A stretch of 64,000 nt of DNA from Pandoraea iniqua (lineage in GTDB: Bacteria > Pseudomonadota > Gammaproteobacteria > Burkholderiales > Burkholderiaceae). Shown here piece after piece: positions 1 through 10,092 of the stretch (its first letter is position 1; each line of letters opens with the position of its first letter). The DNA is taken from contig NZ_CABPSF010000001.1 in the NCBI RefSeq assembly GCF_902459685.1, positions 496,001 through 560,000 on the forward strand. The letters are read 5' to 3'. The notes below the pieces were generated by a model. That model was not told the DNA's origin, ran no database searches, and saw only the letters and a program-made list of their open reading frames with translations. The position numbers were made by a program, and so were the translations under genes.

Positions 1-541
1 TCTTCTTGTCGTTGTTCATCTTGTTGAGGATGCGCTCCGACGTGGTGCCCGCGTTGGTCACGACAGCCTTGCCGGCGAGATCCGGGAAGTCTTTGACGCC
101 CGAATTCTTGTTCACCAGCAGGCGCGTGCCGGCGACGAAGAAGGTGTCCGAGAAGTTGACCTGTGCCTGACGTGCCTTCAGGTTGGTGGTCACGCCGCAC
201 TCGATGTCGACCGTGCCGTTCTGCACGAGCGCAATGCGGTTCTGCGACGTCACGGGAATGAAGCGCACTTGCAGATCGGGCTTCTTGAGCTTGGCCTTCA
301 CCGCGTCGACGACTTTGTTGCAGAGGTCCTGCGAGTAGCCGATGACGTTGTGATTGTTGTCGTAGTACGAAAACGGAATCGACGACTCACGATGGCCGAT
401 CGAAATCACCCCGCTGGTCTCGATCTTTTGCAGCGTCTCCGATGTGCTCTGCGCTTGTGCTGTGCCCGCGGCGGTACCGATCGACATCGCCACGCCCAGC
501 ATCACCCCGGTCAATCGCACCTTGGTCTGCATCTTGATCAT
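1..541 (-). CDS. gltI: Glutamate/aspartate ABC transporter, periplasmic binding protein (3' end beyond window)
   Basis: Periplasmic binding protein that delivers glutamate and aspartate to the GltJKL importer. Only the N-terminal 180 or so residues are inside the window; the gene runs off the left edge. An Ala-rich signal peptide ends near a TAQAQS cleavage site, followed by GHRESSIPFSYYDN, LQVRFIPVTSQNRIALVQNG and IECGVTTN. These match my memory of E. coli GltI almost residue for residue. The ATG at 541 has AGGAG 7 bases upstream. The family call is secure; substrate preference is inferred from that similarity. Confidence 0.88.
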   Translation of the reverse strand, partial: MIKMQTKVRLTGVMLGVAMSIGTAAGTAQAQSTSETLQKIETSGVISIGHRESSIPFSYYDNNHNVIGYSQDLCNKVVDAVKAKLKKPDLQVRFIPVTSQNRIALVQNGTVDIECGVTTNLKARQAQVNFSDTFFVAGTRLLVNKNSGVKDFPDLAGKAVVTNAGTTSERILNKMNNDKK

Positions 542-793
542 GTCCTGCTCCTGAAAAGGTCTCACCGTGATTCACGACTGAATCATTTGTTTCATGGTAA
601 TTTTTTTGCAACAAATGATCAAATGCTTGTTAACCCTAGATGGAATGGGGTTAAGCGGGCATAGGCGGGTGCAGGCGAGCAGGACGACACGCGCAGGCGT
701 GCGCACCCTGATACAGCGGGTGTTGCGAGGATTCAGAGCGGCGGGGAAATCGGTCGAATGCGGCTGCAACACGTGTTGCAGCCGGGCCGACGG

Positions 794-988
794 TCAAAGC
801 AGGCGAATCAGCAGATTGAAGACGAGCGAGAGCACGACGGTCGAAGCGAACGGGAAGACCATCTCCCGGTCGCGCCAGCGGAACCGCAAGTCGCCCGGCA
901 GGCGGCCGATGCCGAGCTTCGACAGCCAGGGTGAGGCTGCCGAGAGGATGCAGACCGCGATGAAGATCGTGAACATCCAGCGAAACAT
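794..988 (-). CDS. DUF2905 family small membrane protein
   Basis: A 64-residue protein with two hydrophobic segments (about residues 4-22 and 44-62). Between them lies the conserved stretch GIGRLPGDLRFRWRDREM, which is the signature of the DUF2905 family. Its function is unknown. It starts 30 bases after the stop of the MidA-type methyltransferase on the same strand, so the two are probably co-transcribed. Confidence 0.8.
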   Translation of the reverse strand: MFRWMFTIFIAVCILSAASPWLSKLGIGRLPGDLRFRWRDREMVFPFASTVVLSLVFNLLIRLL

Positions 989-1018
989 CGGCGGGGCCTT
1001 GTCAGGAGAGAAGTGCGG

Positions 1019-2233
1019 TCAGAGGGCGTGACTGCGGTCGCTGGTCGCAAAGCCGATGAGACCGGCCCATTCGTCCATGCCGCGTCCGAAGGCGATCACC
1101 TTGAAGAGCTCGCCCATTTCCGCTTCCGACAGGAGTTTCTGGGCGGCATTGGCCGCAGGCAAGAACGTTGCCGGGTCGGTCGGGTCGAGCGCGCTCATCA
1201 GGTCGACGATGCCGGCATTCATCAGGAATCGCGCCTGCGAGGTGAAACCCAGCAGATCGAGACCGGCTTCCACGCCCGCATCGGCGATGCCCGAGAATTC
1301 CACGTGCGCGGTGATGTCCTGCAAACCGGGGTAATAGAACGGATCGTCGTGTGCGTGATGGCGGTAGTGGCACATTAGCGTGCCCTGCGCGCGTTGCGGA
1401 TGGTAATACTCGCGCGCCGGGAAGCCGTAATCGATGAGCAGCAGCACGCCACGGGCGAGCAGCGGCGCCACACTGCGCACAAAGGCCGACGCGGCTTCGT
1501 GCGTTTCCGTCAGGTATTCCTGCGTGGGCGGCAGGTCGTCGAGCGCGGCCAGCGCCTCGGGCACCGGGCCGTCGTGCAGACGTTCTTCCCACGCAAAGCC
1601 GTCCGCCGTCATCGTGACGCCGCGTTCGAACCAGACTGGCTGGCCGTCGGCATCCGGGCGGCGCGCCCACAGGCGCACGGGCATGGCGTCGAGCACTTCG
1701 TTGCCGAGCATTACGCCCTTGAAAGCGTCCGGCAGAAAGTCGAGCCAGGTCACCTTGTCGAGCAGGTGCGGGGCGAGCCGTTCGATCGTGGCGCGCTGGC
1801 GGGCCCGGAGCTCACCGGAGAGCTCCATGATCGAATAGCGCTCGCAGGGCGTGCCTTGCGCGTCGAGCGCGAGCAGCAGGTCGGCGGCGAGCCGTCCCGA
1901 GCCGGCACCGAACTCCAGCACCTCGGCGTCGCCCGTCTGTTCGACGATTTCGCCGATCTGACGGGCGATGGTTCCGGCGAAGAACGGGGTGAGTTCCGGC
2001 GCGGTGACAAAGTCGCTGCCATCGGCGGCCAGACGCCCGAATTTGGCGGCACCGGCGGCGTAATAGCCGAGCCCGGGCGCGTACAGGGCCAGTTCCATGA
2101 AGCGATCGAACGGCAGCCAGCCGCCGGCCGCGTCGATCGCGTCGGCGAGATGGGCCGTGAGGCGGCGCGAGTGTTCGAGCGCGTCGGCCTCTGGAACGGG
2201 TAAACTATGGGGTTTCGGTGCGGCCTGATTCAT
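1019..2233 (-). CDS. MidA/NDUFAF7-family SAM-dependent methyltransferase
   Basis: A 404-residue class I methyltransferase of the MidA/NDUFAF7 group (COG1565). Mitochondrial members methylate an arginine of a complex I subunit; the bacterial substrate is not established. The sequence shows the family motif SDFVTAPE (residues 73-80), the SAM-binding loop EFGAGSG (107-113), and the downstream GNEVLDAMPV and LLLIDYGFPAREYYHPQR blocks. The ATG at 2233 gives the usual family length. It is divergent from the folM-like gene and upstream of the DUF2905 gene. Confidence 0.87.
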   Translation of the reverse strand: MNQAAPKPHSLPVPEADALEHSRRLTAHLADAIDAAGGWLPFDRFMELALYAPGLGYYAAGAAKFGRLAADGSDFVTAPELTPFFAGTIARQIGEIVEQTGDAEVLEFGAGSGRLAADLLLALDAQGTPCERYSIMELSGELRARQRATIERLAPHLLDKVTWLDFLPDAFKGVMLGNEVLDAMPVRLWARRPDADGQPVWFERGVTMTADGFAWEERLHDGPVPEALAALDDLPPTQEYLTETHEAASAFVRSVAPLLARGVLLLIDYGFPAREYYHPQRAQGTLMCHYRHHAHDDPFYYPGLQDITAHVEFSGIADAGVEAGLDLLGFTSQARFLMNAGIVDLMSALDPTDPATFLPAANAAQKLLSEAEMGELFKVIAFGRGMDEWAGLIGFATSDRSHAL

Positions 2234-2471
2234 GCCGGCATTGTAACGGAGTCGGCGCAGACTATCTGCCGTGCCGTGTCATCTGGCGCGAGACCCCGTA
2301 AACAGGCGATTTGCCGCCGGTTTGCACCCTGTTCGCCCGCTTCATGGGGCGCTCCGAACCGTTGCCGGACAAGGCGCTTCGCAGAATGCCACCGGACACG
2401 GGGGCCTGCGGTTGGCCCCGAACGCGCCCGAATAACCCTGATTTCCCGGCCCCCTGACAGGAAACCGACGC

Positions 2472-3317
2472 ATGACCGTTGCACCCACGCCACGCTCCAC
2501 GCCCGCCGCCAGCGACGCCAACGCCCGCACGCCTGCCGTGCCGCGCGTAGCGCTCGTCACGGGCGGCGCGCGCCGTATCGGCCGCGCCATTGCGCTGCGG
2601 CTCGCCGGCATGGGGTGGGATGTGGCCGTGCACTACGAGCGCTCGCACGACGAGGCGCTTGAAACGGTCGCGGCCATCGAGGCGCTGGGCCGCCGTGCCG
2701 TCGCCTTACAGGCTTCGCTGGCCGACGAAGACGCCACGGCGGGCCTGATCGCCCGGTGCACGGACGCGCTGGGCGTGCCGAGCTGTCTGGTCAATAACGC
2801 CTCGCGCTTCGAGTACGATAGCGCCGCAGATTTCAGCTATAAAGCCCTTGAGCGCCACATGCGCGTGAACGCGGGGGCGCCGCTGGTGCTGGCGCGCGAG
2901 ATGTACACGGCATTGGGCGAGACGGGACGTGGCGTGATCGTCAATCTGCTCGACCAGAAGCTGGCGAATCCGAACCCCGATTACCTGTCGTACACGTTGT
3001 CGAAGGCGGCGCTCGACGTCGCCACCACGTTGCTGGCGCAGGCGTTTGCGCCCCGCCTTCGCGTGGTGGGTGTGGCGCCGGGGGTGACGCTGCTGTCTGT
3101 GGATCAGACCCCGGCGGGTTTTGCCGCCGCGCATGCCGCCACGCCGTTGGGGGCATCGTCGACGCCGGAGGACATCGCGCAGGCGGTGGCGTATCTGGCA
3201 GACGCACCGGCGGTGACCGGCACCGTACTGTATGTCGATGGCGGCCAGCATCTCGCCGCCTCGTCGCGGGACGTAAAATTTCTGACCGAGCCGGCCGACG
3301 CCGACCGGTCTCGTTGA
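2472..3317 (+). CDS. FolM/pteridine-reductase-like short-chain dehydrogenase
   Basis: NADPH-dependent SDR of the pteridine reductase/FolM type, probably reducing dihydropterins in tetrahydrofolate or tetrahydromonapterin metabolism. The cofactor motif is TGGARRIG (residues 30-37), with the Arg-Arg typical of pteridine reductases, followed by NNAS (108-111). The usual catalytic Ser is replaced by Asp161, with Tyr174 and Lys178. This Asp-Tyr-Lys set is that of PTR1/FolM rather than ordinary SDRs. The next gene is folB, which supports a pterin role. The ATG at 2472 leaves a 25-residue low-complexity N-terminus. Confidence 0.78.
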   Translation: MTVAPTPRSTPAASDANARTPAVPRVALVTGGARRIGRAIALRLAGMGWDVAVHYERSHDEALETVAAIEALGRRAVALQASLADEDATAGLIARCTDALGVPSCLVNNASRFEYDSAADFSYKALERHMRVNAGAPLVLAREMYTALGETGRGVIVNLLDQKLANPNPDYLSYTLSKAALDVATTLLAQAFAPRLRVVGVAPGVTLLSVDQTPAGFAAAHAATPLGASSTPEDIAQAVAYLADAPAVTGTVLYVDGGQHLAASSRDVKFLTEPADADRSR

Positions 3318-3338
3318 TTGTCATTACGAGTTTTCAAA

Positions 3339-3734
3339 ATGCATAGCGCTCTTTCCCACCCTCGCCTGATGGACTGCCGTCGCATGTTCCTGCGCGACTA
3401 TGAAGTGTTCATCAACATCGGCGTTCACGATCACGAGAAGCGTGGCGAGCAGCGCGTGCTGATCAACGTGCAGTTGTTCGTGCCGCTGGCCGACAGCACC
3501 CCCGTGGCCGACAAGCTCGACGAAGTGGTCGACTACGACTTCATGCGCGAGACCATCGCCAAGCGCGTGGGACAAGGCCACATCCATTTGCAGGAAACCC
3601 TTTGCGACGACGTGGCGGAAGCCCTGCTGGCCCACCCGCGCGTGCGTGCCGTGGGCGTGTCGACCGAGAAGCCCGATGTCTACCCCGATTGCCACTCGGT
3701 GGGTATCGAGGTGTTCAAGATGAAGGGTGCCTGA
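3339..3734 (+). CDS. folB: Dihydroneopterin aldolase family protein (FolB)
   Basis: A 131-residue FolB-fold protein, slightly longer than the approximately 120-residue E. coli enzyme. It would convert 7,8-dihydroneopterin to 6-hydroxymethyl-dihydropterin and glycolaldehyde in folate synthesis. Visible features are an N-terminal [19 protein letters not shown] strand region, the substrate-binding LQETLC segment in the middle, and [10 protein letters not shown] near the C-terminus with the conserved lysine region. I chose the ATG at 3339 over the in-frame TTG at 3318, which touches the stop of the preceding gene. The end overlaps the region just upstream of ttcA. Confidence 0.8.
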   Translation: MHSALSHPRLMDCRRMFLRDYEVFINIGVHDHEKRGEQRVLINVQLFVPLADSTPVADKLDEVVDYDFMRETIAKRVGQGHIHLQETLCDDVAEALLAHPRVRAVGVSTEKPDVYPDCHSVGIEVFKMKGA

Positions 3735-3735
3735 G

Positions 3736-4692
3736 ATGAGTGCCGTGATTTCCGAGACCGGTGCCACCTCGGCCGCGACCGGTAATGTTGCCGTCGATAG
3801 CGTCAAGAAGGCCCAGAAGCTCGCGTTCGAGAACAACAAGCTCGAGAAGCGGCTGTTCCGTCTGACGGGGCAGGCCATCGGCGACTACAACATGATCGAG
3901 CAGGGCGATCGCGTGATGGTGTGCATGTCCGGCGGCAAGGACAGCTACGCCATGCTCGACATTCTGCTCAAGCTGCGCGAGCGCGCGCCGATCGACTTCT
4001 CCATCGTCGCGGTGAACCTCGATCAGAAGCAGCCGGGTTTCCCGGAGCATGTGCTGCCCGATTATTTCCGCGCCATCGGCGTGGATTTCCATATCGAGAA
4101 TCAGGACACGTACTCCATCGTCAAACGCGTGGTGCCCGAGGGCAAGACCACGTGTTCGCTGTGTTCGCGTCTGCGCCGGGGCATTTTGTACCGCGTGGCG
4201 GGCGAACTCGGGGCGACGAAGATTGCGCTGGGCCATCATCGCGACGACATCATCGAGACGCTGTTCCTGAACATGTTCTACGGCGGCAAGCTCAAGGGCA
4301 TGCCGCCCAAGCTGCAATCGGATGACGGCAAGAACGTGGTGATTCGTCCGCTCGCGTACGTGCGCGAGTCGGATCTGGAACGTTATGCCGAGTACAAGCA
4401 GTTCCCGATCATTCCGTGCACGCTGTGCGGCAGCCAGCCGAACCTGAAGCGTGGCGAAATGAAGGCGTTGATTCGCCAATGGGAAAAGCAGCATCCGGGC
4501 CGCATCAAGTCGATTTTCAGCTCGCTGTCGAACGTGATTCCGTCGCATTTGATGGACGCGGGCATTCACGACTTCAAGAATCTGCGCGCGACGGGGCAAC
4601 CCGATCCGCTCGGCGATACGGCATTCGATGAAGTGCCGTGCGGCGACGAAAGCGATGCCGGGATCATCCGCATCGCCCAGTTCGACGACTGA
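3736..4692 (+). CDS. ttcA: tRNA 2-thiocytidine(32) synthetase TtcA
   Basis: Cytoplasmic iron-sulfur enzyme that thiolates cytidine 32 of certain tRNAs. It has the PP-loop ATP-binding motif [10 protein letters not shown] in the first third. Two Cys-x-x-Cys pairs, [10 protein letters not shown] and [12 protein letters not shown], supply cluster-ligating cysteines. [14 protein letters not shown] is also typical. The length of 318 residues is normal. The ATG at 3736 lies one base past the folB stop, with GAAGGG about 8 bases upstream; an in-frame GTG at 3727 is a less likely start. It is part of the folM-folB-ttcA-glmU-glmS same-strand run. Confidence 0.95.
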   Translation: MSAVISETGATSAATGNVAVDSVKKAQKLAFENNKLEKRLFRLTGQAIGDYNMIEQGDRVMVCMSGGKDSYAMLDILLKLRERAPIDFSIVAVNLDQKQPGFPEHVLPDYFRAIGVDFHIENQDTYSIVKRVVPEGKTTCSLCSRLRRGILYRVAGELGATKIALGHHRDDIIETLFLNMFYGGKLKGMPPKLQSDDGKNVVIRPLAYVRESDLERYAEYKQFPIIPCTLCGSQPNLKRGEMKALIRQWEKQHPGRIKSIFSSLSNVIPSHLMDAGIHDFKNLRATGQPDPLGDTAFDEVPCGDESDAGIIRIAQFDD

Positions 4693-4816
4693 GCGCCGAG
4701 CTGCCCGACCGGCAAGTCGGCAACTACGCCAAGCCACCGTGCGCATCGTGAACTCCGGTGCGCACGATAAGCATTCCACGAAAAGCACCTCTCTTTTTAC
4801 GAGTCGTCATCTCGCC

Positions 4817-6178
4817 ATGAATATTGTGATTCTCGCGGCCGGCATGGGTAAGCGCATGCGCTCCCGGCTGCCCAAGGTACTGCAACCGCTGGCGGGCCGC
4901 CCGCTGCTCTCGCACGTGATCGCGACGGCGCGTACGCTCTCGCCGGGCAAACTGATCGTCGTGATCGGCCATGGTGGCGAAGCGGTGCGCGACGCGGTCG
5001 CTGCCGACGACGTGTGTTTCGCCGAGCAGGCGCAACAACTGGGCACCGGCCACGCCGTGCAGCAAGCGGTGGCGCTGCTCGACGAATCGGTGCCGACGCT
5101 GGTGCTTTACGGTGACGTGCCGCTCACGCGTGCCGAGACCCTGCAGGGACTGCTCGATGCTGCCGGCAACGACAAGCTCGGCGTGCTGACGGTCGATCTG
5201 GACAACCCGGCCGGGTATGGCCGGATCGTGCGCGACGCCGCGGGCAATGTGCTGCGCATCGTGGAGCAGAAGGACGCCAACGAAGCCGAGCGCGCGATCC
5301 GCGAGATCAACACCGGCATTCTCGTCGCGCCCACGCGCCACCTGAAGGGCTGGCTGGCCGGCTTGAAGAACCAGAACGCACAGGGCGAGTACTACCTTAC
5401 CGACGTCATCGCCTGTGCGGTGGCCGATGCCGTGCCGGTCGTGACCACGCAGCCGGCGTTCGCGTGGGAGCCCAACGGCGTGAACGACAAGGCGCAGCTC
5501 GCAGAACTGGAGCGCGACTATCAACGCAACGCGGCGGGGGCCTTGCTGGCGGCGGGGGTCACGCTCATCGATCCGAATCGATTCGATCTGCGCGGCGAGA
5601 TCGAGTGCGGTACCGACGTGTCGATCGACGTGAACTGTGTGTTCGAAGGCAAGGTCGTGATCGGTGACGGCGCGACGATCGGCCCGAACTGCGTGATTCG
5701 CGACACGACCATCGGCGCGGGTACCAGCATCGAGGCGTTCAGCCATCTCGACGGCGCCGTGGTGGGTGCCGATGCGCATATCGGGCCGTATGCCCGTCTG
5801 CGTCCGGGAGCCGATCTTGCCGACGATGTGCATATCGGCAACTTCGTCGAAGTGAAGAACGCTACGCTCGCCAAGGGCTCGAAGGCGAATCATCTGGCTT
5901 ATGTGGGCGATTCGACCGTCGGCGCGCGAGTGAATATCGGCGCGGGCACCATCACTTGCAATTACGACGGTGCGAACAAGCATCGCACGGTGATCGAGGA
6001 CGACGTCTTCATCGGTTCCGACTCGCAACTGGTGGCACCCGTGACGGTCCGTCGCGGCACGACCATCGCCGCGGGGACGACGGTGTGGAAAGACACGCCG
6101 GAAAATGCGCTGGTGCTCAATGGCAAGACGCAGGTGGCGAAAGACGGTTACGTCCGCCCGCGCAAGCAGAAGCAGTAA
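4817..6178 (+). CDS. glmU: Bifunctional UDP-GlcNAc pyrophosphorylase / glucosamine-1-phosphate acetyltransferase
   Basis: Makes UDP-N-acetylglucosamine for peptidoglycan and LPS: acetylation of GlcN-1-P, then uridylylation. The N-terminal nucleotidyltransferase half begins with [17 protein letters not shown] and carries YGDVPL and NTGILV. From about residue 250 there is a left-handed beta-helix of hexapeptide repeats, including [18 protein letters not shown] with the acetyl-CoA site. The 453 residues match the family (E. coli 456). The ATG at 4817 is chosen because homology begins exactly there; longer in-frame starts only add unrelated residues. Confidence 0.96.
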   Translation: MNIVILAAGMGKRMRSRLPKVLQPLAGRPLLSHVIATARTLSPGKLIVVIGHGGEAVRDAVAADDVCFAEQAQQLGTGHAVQQAVALLDESVPTLVLYGDVPLTRAETLQGLLDAAGNDKLGVLTVDLDNPAGYGRIVRDAAGNVLRIVEQKDANEAERAIREINTGILVAPTRHLKGWLAGLKNQNAQGEYYLTDVIACAVADAVPVVTTQPAFAWEPNGVNDKAQLAELERDYQRNAAGALLAAGVTLIDPNRFDLRGEIECGTDVSIDVNCVFEGKVVIGDGATIGPNCVIRDTTIGAGTSIEAFSHLDGAVVGADAHIGPYARLRPGADLADDVHIGNFVEVKNATLAKGSKANHLAYVGDSTVGARVNIGAGTITCNYDGANKHRTVIEDDVFIGSDSQLVAPVTVRRGTTIAAGTTVWKDTPENALVLNGKTQVAKDGYVRPRKQKQ

Positions 6179-6272
6179 AATCGGCGGTTATGTGCTGGCG
6201 CGCAGGGCAGGAGCGCGCGCCGGCGGGTAAAAAACGAATGGGCCAGGGCATCTGGCGTAAGGAATAGCGAAT

Positions 6273-8102
6273 ATGTGCGGCATTGTCGGCGCGGTAGCGC
6301 GACGTAATGTAGTACCGGTGCTGGTCGAGGGGCTGCGTCGTCTGGAGTATCGCGGTTACGACTCCTGTGGCGTGGCTGTCTTGCAGGATGGCGTGCCGCA
6401 ACGCGCGCGCAGCGTGTCGCGCGTGGCCGACCTTGACGAGCAGGTCAAGCAGACGCAATTGTCCGGCGAGACCGGCATCGCACATACGCGATGGGCGACG
6501 CACGGCGCGCCGGTCACGAACAATGCGCATCCGATCTTCTCGCGCGACGAAGTGGCGTTGGTGCATAACGGCATCATCGAGAACCACGAAAGCCTGCGCG
6601 ATGAATTGCGCGGTCTGGGTTACGAATTCGTGTCGCAAACCGACACGGAAGTCATCGCGCATCTGATTCATCATTTGCTGTCCAACGGCGCAGCGGGCGA
6701 TTTGTATCAAGCGGTGCGTCTGGCGACGCGTCGCTTGCATGGTGCATACGCCATCGCCGTGTTCCGCAAGCAGGAGCCGCATCGCGTCATCGGCACGCGC
6801 GCCGGTTCGCCGCTGGTGGTGGGTGTGGGTGATGGCGAGAACTTCCTCGCGTCCGATGCGTTGGCACTCGCGGGCACGACCGATCAGTTCATCTATCTGG
6901 AAGAAGGCGATGTGGTCGAACTCACGCTGAATGGCGTGAAGATCGTCGACCGCAACGACGTCGCTGTGGAGCGCGAAGTGCGCACCGTGCAGGCGTATTC
7001 CGGCGCGGTGGAGCTGGGCCCGTACCGGCACTACATGCAGAAGGAAATCTTCGAGCAGCCGCGCGCCATCGGCGACACGATGGAAGGCGTGGAAGGCATC
7101 TCGCCGACGCTGTTCGGCGAGAAGGCAGAAGCCGTGCTGCGCAACGTCGACTCGATCCTGATTCTCGCGTGCGGCACGAGTTATTACTCGGGCATGACGG
7201 CCAAGTACTGGCTTGAGTCGCTGGCACAGATTCCGACGCAGGTCGAAGTGGCGAGCGAGTATCGCTACCGCGACAGCGTGCCGAATCCGAAGACGCTGGT
7301 GGTCACCATTTCGCAGTCGGGTGAGACGGCCGACACGATGGCGGCACTGCAACATGCGCAGTCGCTGGGCATGACGAACACGCTTGCGATCTGCAACGTT
7401 GGGACGAGCGCGATGGTGCGCCAGACGGCGCTGCATTACCTCACGCGTGCGGGCACGGAAATTGGCGTGGCGTCGACGAAGGCGTTCACGACGCAGCTGA
7501 CTGCGCTGTTCCTGCTTACGCTGACGATTGCCAAGCTGCGCGGCCGTCTGACGGAAGCGCAAGAGGCTGAGTATCTGACGCAACTGCGCCACCTGCCGGC
7601 GGCGCTGCATAGCGTGCTGGCGTTGGAGCCGCAGATCATTGCGTGGGCTGAAGATTTTGCGCGCCGCGAGAATGCATTGTTCTTGGGCCGTGGTTTGCAC
7701 TATCCGATTGCTTTGGAAGGTGCACTCAAGCTCAAGGAAATCTCGTACATCCACGCGGAAGCCTACCCGGCTGGCGAGTTGAAGCACGGCCCGCTGGCGC
7801 TGGTGACGGATCAGATGCCGGTGGTCACGGTGGCGCCGCACGATGCGCTGGTCGAGAAGCTGAAGTCGAACATGCAGGAAGTGCGTGCGCGTGGCGGCCA
7901 GTTGTACGTATTTGCCGATTCGGACACGCAAATCTCGAATGCCGAGGGCATCCACGTGATCCGCATGCCGGAGCACTACGGCCAGCTTTCGCCGATTCTG
8001 CACACGGTACCGCTGCAACTGCTCGCGTATCACACCGCGTGCGCACGCGGCACCGACGTCGACAAGCCGCGCAATCTGGCGAAGTCGGTGACTGTGGAGT
8101 GA
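6273..8102 (+). CDS. glmS: Glutamine--fructose-6-phosphate aminotransferase (isomerizing)
   Basis: First step of amino-sugar synthesis: fructose-6-phosphate plus glutamine gives glucosamine-6-phosphate. The protein starts MCGIVGAV, so Cys2 becomes the N-terminal nucleophile of the class II glutaminase domain. [12 protein letters not shown] and [10 protein letters not shown] follow. Two SIS isomerase domains occupy the C-terminal half ([35 protein letters not shown]), and the end is KSVTVE. The 609 residues are canonical. It lies 94 bases after glmU and ends in a strong terminator at 8183-8218. No glmS ribozyme is seen upstream, as expected for a proteobacterium. Confidence 0.97.
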   Translation: MCGIVGAVARRNVVPVLVEGLRRLEYRGYDSCGVAVLQDGVPQRARSVSRVADLDEQVKQTQLSGETGIAHTRWATHGAPVTNNAHPIFSRDEVALVHNGIIENHESLRDELRGLGYEFVSQTDTEVIAHLIHHLLSNGAAGDLYQAVRLATRRLHGAYAIAVFRKQEPHRVIGTRAGSPLVVGVGDGENFLASDALALAGTTDQFIYLEEGDVVELTLNGVKIVDRNDVAVEREVRTVQAYSGAVELGPYRHYMQKEIFEQPRAIGDTMEGVEGISPTLFGEKAEAVLRNVDSILILACGTSYYSGMTAKYWLESLAQIPTQVEVASEYRYRDSVPNPKTLVVTISQSGETADTMAALQHAQSLGMTNTLAICNVGTSAMVRQTALHYLTRAGTEIGVASTKAFTTQLTALFLLTLTIAKLRGRLTEAQEAEYLTQLRHLPAALHSVLALEPQIIAWAEDFARRENALFLGRGLHYPIALEGALKLKEISYIHAEAYPAGELKHGPLALVTDQMPVVTVAPHDALVEKLKSNMQEVRARGGQLYVFADSDTQISNAEGIHVIRMPEHYGQLSPILHTVPLQLLAYHTACARGTDVDKPRNLAKSVTVE

Positions 8103-8182
8103 TCGCGATCGCTAAGTCGTAATTCGGCAAGTCGCCATCAACCCGAGTATCAGGGCGAATTTTCCGAAAGTTTGGTTTGATC

Positions 8183-8218
8183 AAGGCCGGTTCCGCTGTA
8201 AGCGAACCGGCCTTTTTT
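8183..8218 (+). terminator. Rho-independent terminator of the glmU-glmS run
   Basis: A perfect 9-base stem GGCCGGTTC (8185-8193) / GAACCGGCC (8204-8212) is followed directly by six T residues (8213-8218). It sits 80 bases after the glmS stop. Confidence 0.92.
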
Positions 8219-8377
8219 CATGCGTCACGATCAGAATTTCCTGCGAATTGAGGGCGTTCGAGTGATAGGCAGCGTTATCGGGATTCGCTGCTCTGGTCAG
8301 GAGTTACATGTGGTGCCTGAGCGATTAGGAAACCTAGGCAATAGAATGCTCGACTGTCAAAGGAAGAGCACGAGCGA

Positions 8378-8965
8378 ATGCTGTTGGTTGAGATGCCGGC
8401 TGCGAATCAGGGGCAAGTGCCGGCGCAGCCGTTCGGCGCCGTTGCGTTTCGAGGCGCCTCTTGGGATCTGAGTCACCTTGCCCCTTTCGCATTCAAGATG
8501 CATGTGGGCCAAGGTCTCGAGGTGTCGGTATTCGTGCTCTTTTCCTGTCACTGCTTCACCAAAAGCTTCCGGTGGGATCCACGTCCTTCTTTGACGATTC
8601 CGGATCATGAGCTTTACGTGGACGAGCGTGAGCGACGAGTGCTCTGTGAACAGCGCTACAACCTCTCGCGACAGTTTCTCCGCGAAATCGTGACGAATCT
8701 CGAATCACGCCGCATCACGTTGGCAGATGACCGACGTCCCAATTTCGTGACGCTTGAGCACGTCGACGAAGCTAGCGGGGGGATCTTGCTTTACGCGGTG
8801 TTTTTTGAAGTTGAGAGGGACAAGTCGCGCAAGCGACTCATATTGCGCGTTCAATCCGCCTACGTGCTTGAGGAAGGTTTGACCAAGCGGCAACGTCACG
8901 CGAAAAAGATCGCGTTAGCCACGTTGCTGCGCAACATTCAGAAGGGCACGCCGATTCGCGCGTAA
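8378..8965 (+). CDS. Hypothetical protein, 195 residues
   Basis: No family recognised. The protein has no signal peptide or membrane segment. It contains FSCHCFTKSF (about residue 55) with a His flanked by two Cys, a charged middle, and a C-terminal stretch RLILRVQSAYVLEEG followed by a basic helix ending KKIALATLLRNI. The strand pattern ending in RVQSAY is reminiscent of small RNase or toxin-like folds, but this is only an impression. AAGGAAGAG lies about 10 bases before the ATG at 8378. It stands alone between the glmS terminator and a cluster of hairpins, so it is its own transcription unit. Base composition is slightly less GC-rich than the neighbours. Confidence 0.62.
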   Translation: MLLVEMPAANQGQVPAQPFGAVAFRGASWDLSHLAPFAFKMHVGQGLEVSVFVLFSCHCFTKSFRWDPRPSLTIPDHELYVDERERRVLCEQRYNLSRQFLREIVTNLESRRITLADDRRPNFVTLEHVDEASGGILLYAVFFEVERDKSRKRLILRVQSAYVLEEGLTKRQRHAKKIALATLLRNIQKGTPIRA

Positions 8966-8984
8966 TCGGATGGCGGAAAGACCA

Positions 8985-9059
8985 ACGGCCACCTTTCGGT
9001 GGCCGTCGCATGCGGGAATCTCTATCTACATTTCTGTAGAACTCCCACTCCGGGTGGGA
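8985..9059 (+). other. Three consecutive hairpins downstream of the 8378-8965 gene
   Basis: Three small perfect hairpins follow one another: ACGGCCACC-TTTC-GGTGGCCGT (8985-9006), TCTACA-TTTC-TGTAGA (9025-9040) and TCCCAC-TCCGG-GTGGGA (9043-9059). Two share the loop TTTC. None has a following T tract on the plus strand, so they are not classic terminators. They may form a structured 3' end or a small RNA. Confidence 0.45.
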
Positions 9060-9180
9060 CCCAGTTGTCTGGGCGGCGCTACGTTTTTTACACCCGCTCG
9101 TACGTAGGTTTTCGACGCAAATACTAATATGCGGCAGTCCGTGCGGTCAAGTCTCCAACTTGCGCACCGCAAAGCTTTCG

Positions 9181-9945
9181 CTAATGCGCTTTCGCCGCAG
9201 CGCGCTGCCGCACAAGCAGCAAGCTGGTCAGAATAAACGCCAGCAAGGCGAAGGATGCCGAATACCGGCTCAGTGCGAGACCGCCTGCGCTGATCGGCTT
9301 ATCCAGAAAGTCGCCAACGACTGCGCCCAGCGGTCGCGTCAGAATGAACGCTGCCCAGAAGAGAAAGACGCGCGACGTTCGGGTCCAGAAGTACATCCCC
9401 ACGAGAATCAGCAGCAACGCGCCGAAGACAACGGCAGCACCGGTATAGCCGAGCCCGGCGGTGTCCGCCGTCCAATCGCCCAGTGCGGTGCCGAGGGTCT
9501 GCGAGAACATGATCGTGACCCAATAGAACACTTCCGCCTTAGGCGAATCGACCGCGTTGACGGACACTGATCCCATCGTCCGGTACCAGACCCACAGGGA
9601 GCCCAGCAGCAGCGCCAGAAGGATCGTCGACCCACCGGCGTAGCCGATGCCTAGCGAGCGATCGGCGAAGTCAGCGAGCGTCGTCCCGACGGTTGTCGTG
9701 GCGATGATCGTGGCCCAATACAGCGCCGGATGAAACGACTTCGCCCGGATCTGCGCCGAGACCAAAACGGCGAAGACCACGGCAAAGATCGCCGTGGCGA
9801 CGAGATAGCCAAGGTTCATCGACATGGAAACCGCGTCGCCGCCCGTCTCGCCCAAGGTCGTCGCGGCAATCTTCACCACCCAGAACATGAGCGTGACTTC
9901 CGGCACCTTGGCGAGCGCTTTGTGTACGTTTGTGTTTGTGTTCAT
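9181..9945 (-). CDS. Membrane protein with four DUF347 repeats (COG4705)
   Basis: A 254-residue integral membrane protein of unknown function. It begins KVPEVTLMFWVVKIAATTLGETGGD, the hallmark of COG4705. The unit is repeated four times at about 60-residue spacing: TTLGETGGD, TTVGTTLADF, QTLGTALGDW and RPLGAVVGDF. Each lies at the start of a helical hairpin, giving about eight membrane segments. This is the PF03988 (DUF347) repeat architecture. The repeated Gly and Asp residues inside membrane helices would suit an ion or small-solute path, but that is inference. No obvious operon partner. Confidence 0.85.
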   Translation of the reverse strand: MNTNTNVHKALAKVPEVTLMFWVVKIAATTLGETGGDAVSMSMNLGYLVATAIFAVVFAVLVSAQIRAKSFHPALYWATIIATTTVGTTLADFADRSLGIGYAGGSTILLALLLGSLWVWYRTMGSVSVNAVDSPKAEVFYWVTIMFSQTLGTALGDWTADTAGLGYTGAAVVFGALLLILVGMYFWTRTSRVFLFWAAFILTRPLGAVVGDFLDKPISAGGLALSRYSASFALLAFILTSLLLVRQRAAAKAH

Positions 9946-10092
9946 GCATGCACCTGTCGTGTGGACGCCCCCGTGCGTTATGCCGGGAGGTCACGATTCA
10001 CTTGAGAACAGGCGAAGTGTCGCGCCGTTTACTTAGTTCACGCATAGTCCCCTGTGACGAAGCGGTTTCGGCCAGTCAACGCAACAGACAAC

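Noticed and set aside
6179-6272. glmS ribozyme upstream of glmS
   Set aside because: The gap is only 94 bases and lacks the ribozyme core; the element is also known mainly from Gram-positive bacteria.
6117-8033. 638-codon open frame on the minus strand
   Set aside because: It lies wholly opposite glmS, is extremely rich in Arg, His and Gln and has no recognisable domain. It is the expected antisense shadow of a GC-rich gene.
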